From: Gemella haemolysans
Lineage (GTDB): Bacteria; Bacillota; Bacilli; Staphylococcales; Gemellaceae
Reading direction: 5' to 3'
Length of the DNA stretch: 9,749 nt
NCBI RefSeq assembly: GCF_901873445.1
Contig: NZ_CABFLN010000045.1
Span: forward strand, 1-9,749
Shown here in pieces: positions 9,722 through 9,749 of this stretch (positions are counted from its first letter, which is position 1; each line of letters opens with the position of its first letter). Under the pieces are notes generated by a model. The model had not been told where the DNA came from and did no database searches. It was given only the letters and a program-made list of their open reading frames with translations. Position numbers and translations under genes: made by a program.

Positions 9722-9749
9722 TATATATATATATATATTTTTTTTTTTT
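9722..9749. repeat. (TA)8 followed by twelve T at the window end
   Basis: Eight TA dinucleotides (9722-9737) run into twelve consecutive T (9738-9749), where the sequence stops. On the plus strand this T run follows the long palindrome and could be terminator-like. A homopolymer at the very end also suggests an assembly boundary. Apart from the terminator, the GC-rich patch and the palindrome, I see nothing in the gene-free stretch 9372-9749. Confidence 0.8.

Overview
The window reads as AT-rich DNA of a low-GC Gram-positive bacterium. The evidence is an LPXTG sortase-anchored surface protein, strong AGGAGG-type ribosome binding sites, and a Bacillales-style upp-atp locus. My best guess is Gemella or a close relative, from protein style and from the arrangement of upp directly upstream of atpB. 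No database comparison was possible, so the genus is inference.

Layout. Bases 1-945 (+) are the C-terminal 314 codons of a cell-wall-anchored surface protein. The fragment begins inside a 120-bp tandem repeat array and ends with an LPKTG sorting signal. A long hairpin terminator follows (955-1016), then a second, bidirectional terminator (1045-1083) that also ends the convergent ATP synthase operon. Bases 1086-7537 (-) hold a complete eight-gene F1Fo ATP synthase operon in the order atpB-E-F-H-A-G-D-C, that is subunits a, c, b, delta, alpha, gamma, beta and epsilon. All eight genes look intact. No atpI lies between upp and atpB. The uracil phosphoribosyltransferase gene upp (7701-8330, -) is upstream in the same direction, with a good sigma-A-type promoter. 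Transcribed divergently from upp are two small, unrecognised, very hydrophobic membrane proteins (8516-8833 and 8847-9371, +), closed by a strong terminator. The last ~300 bases carry no gene. They hold a GC-rich patch, a sequence reminiscent of an insertion-sequence end, a ~120-nt imperfect palindrome, and a (TA)8-T12 low-complexity end.

How the genes work together. The atp genes encode the membrane Fo motor (a, b, c) and the F1 catalytic head (alpha, beta, gamma, delta, epsilon), which interconvert the transmembrane ion gradient and ATP. Upp salvages uracil to UMP. The surface protein and the membrane pair have no evident functional tie to the synthase.

The core of the window is ordinary housekeeping DNA, and I did not find a convincing new multi-gene system. 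The items most worth a second look are: the unusually distant Shine-Dalgarno of atpD, with a small hairpin in the gap; a bulged stem-loop in the atp leader; the missing atpI; the uncharacterised membrane pair; and the palindromic, IS-like 3' edge. Both window edges fall in repetitive or low-complexity sequence, which suggests a whole contig broken at repeats.
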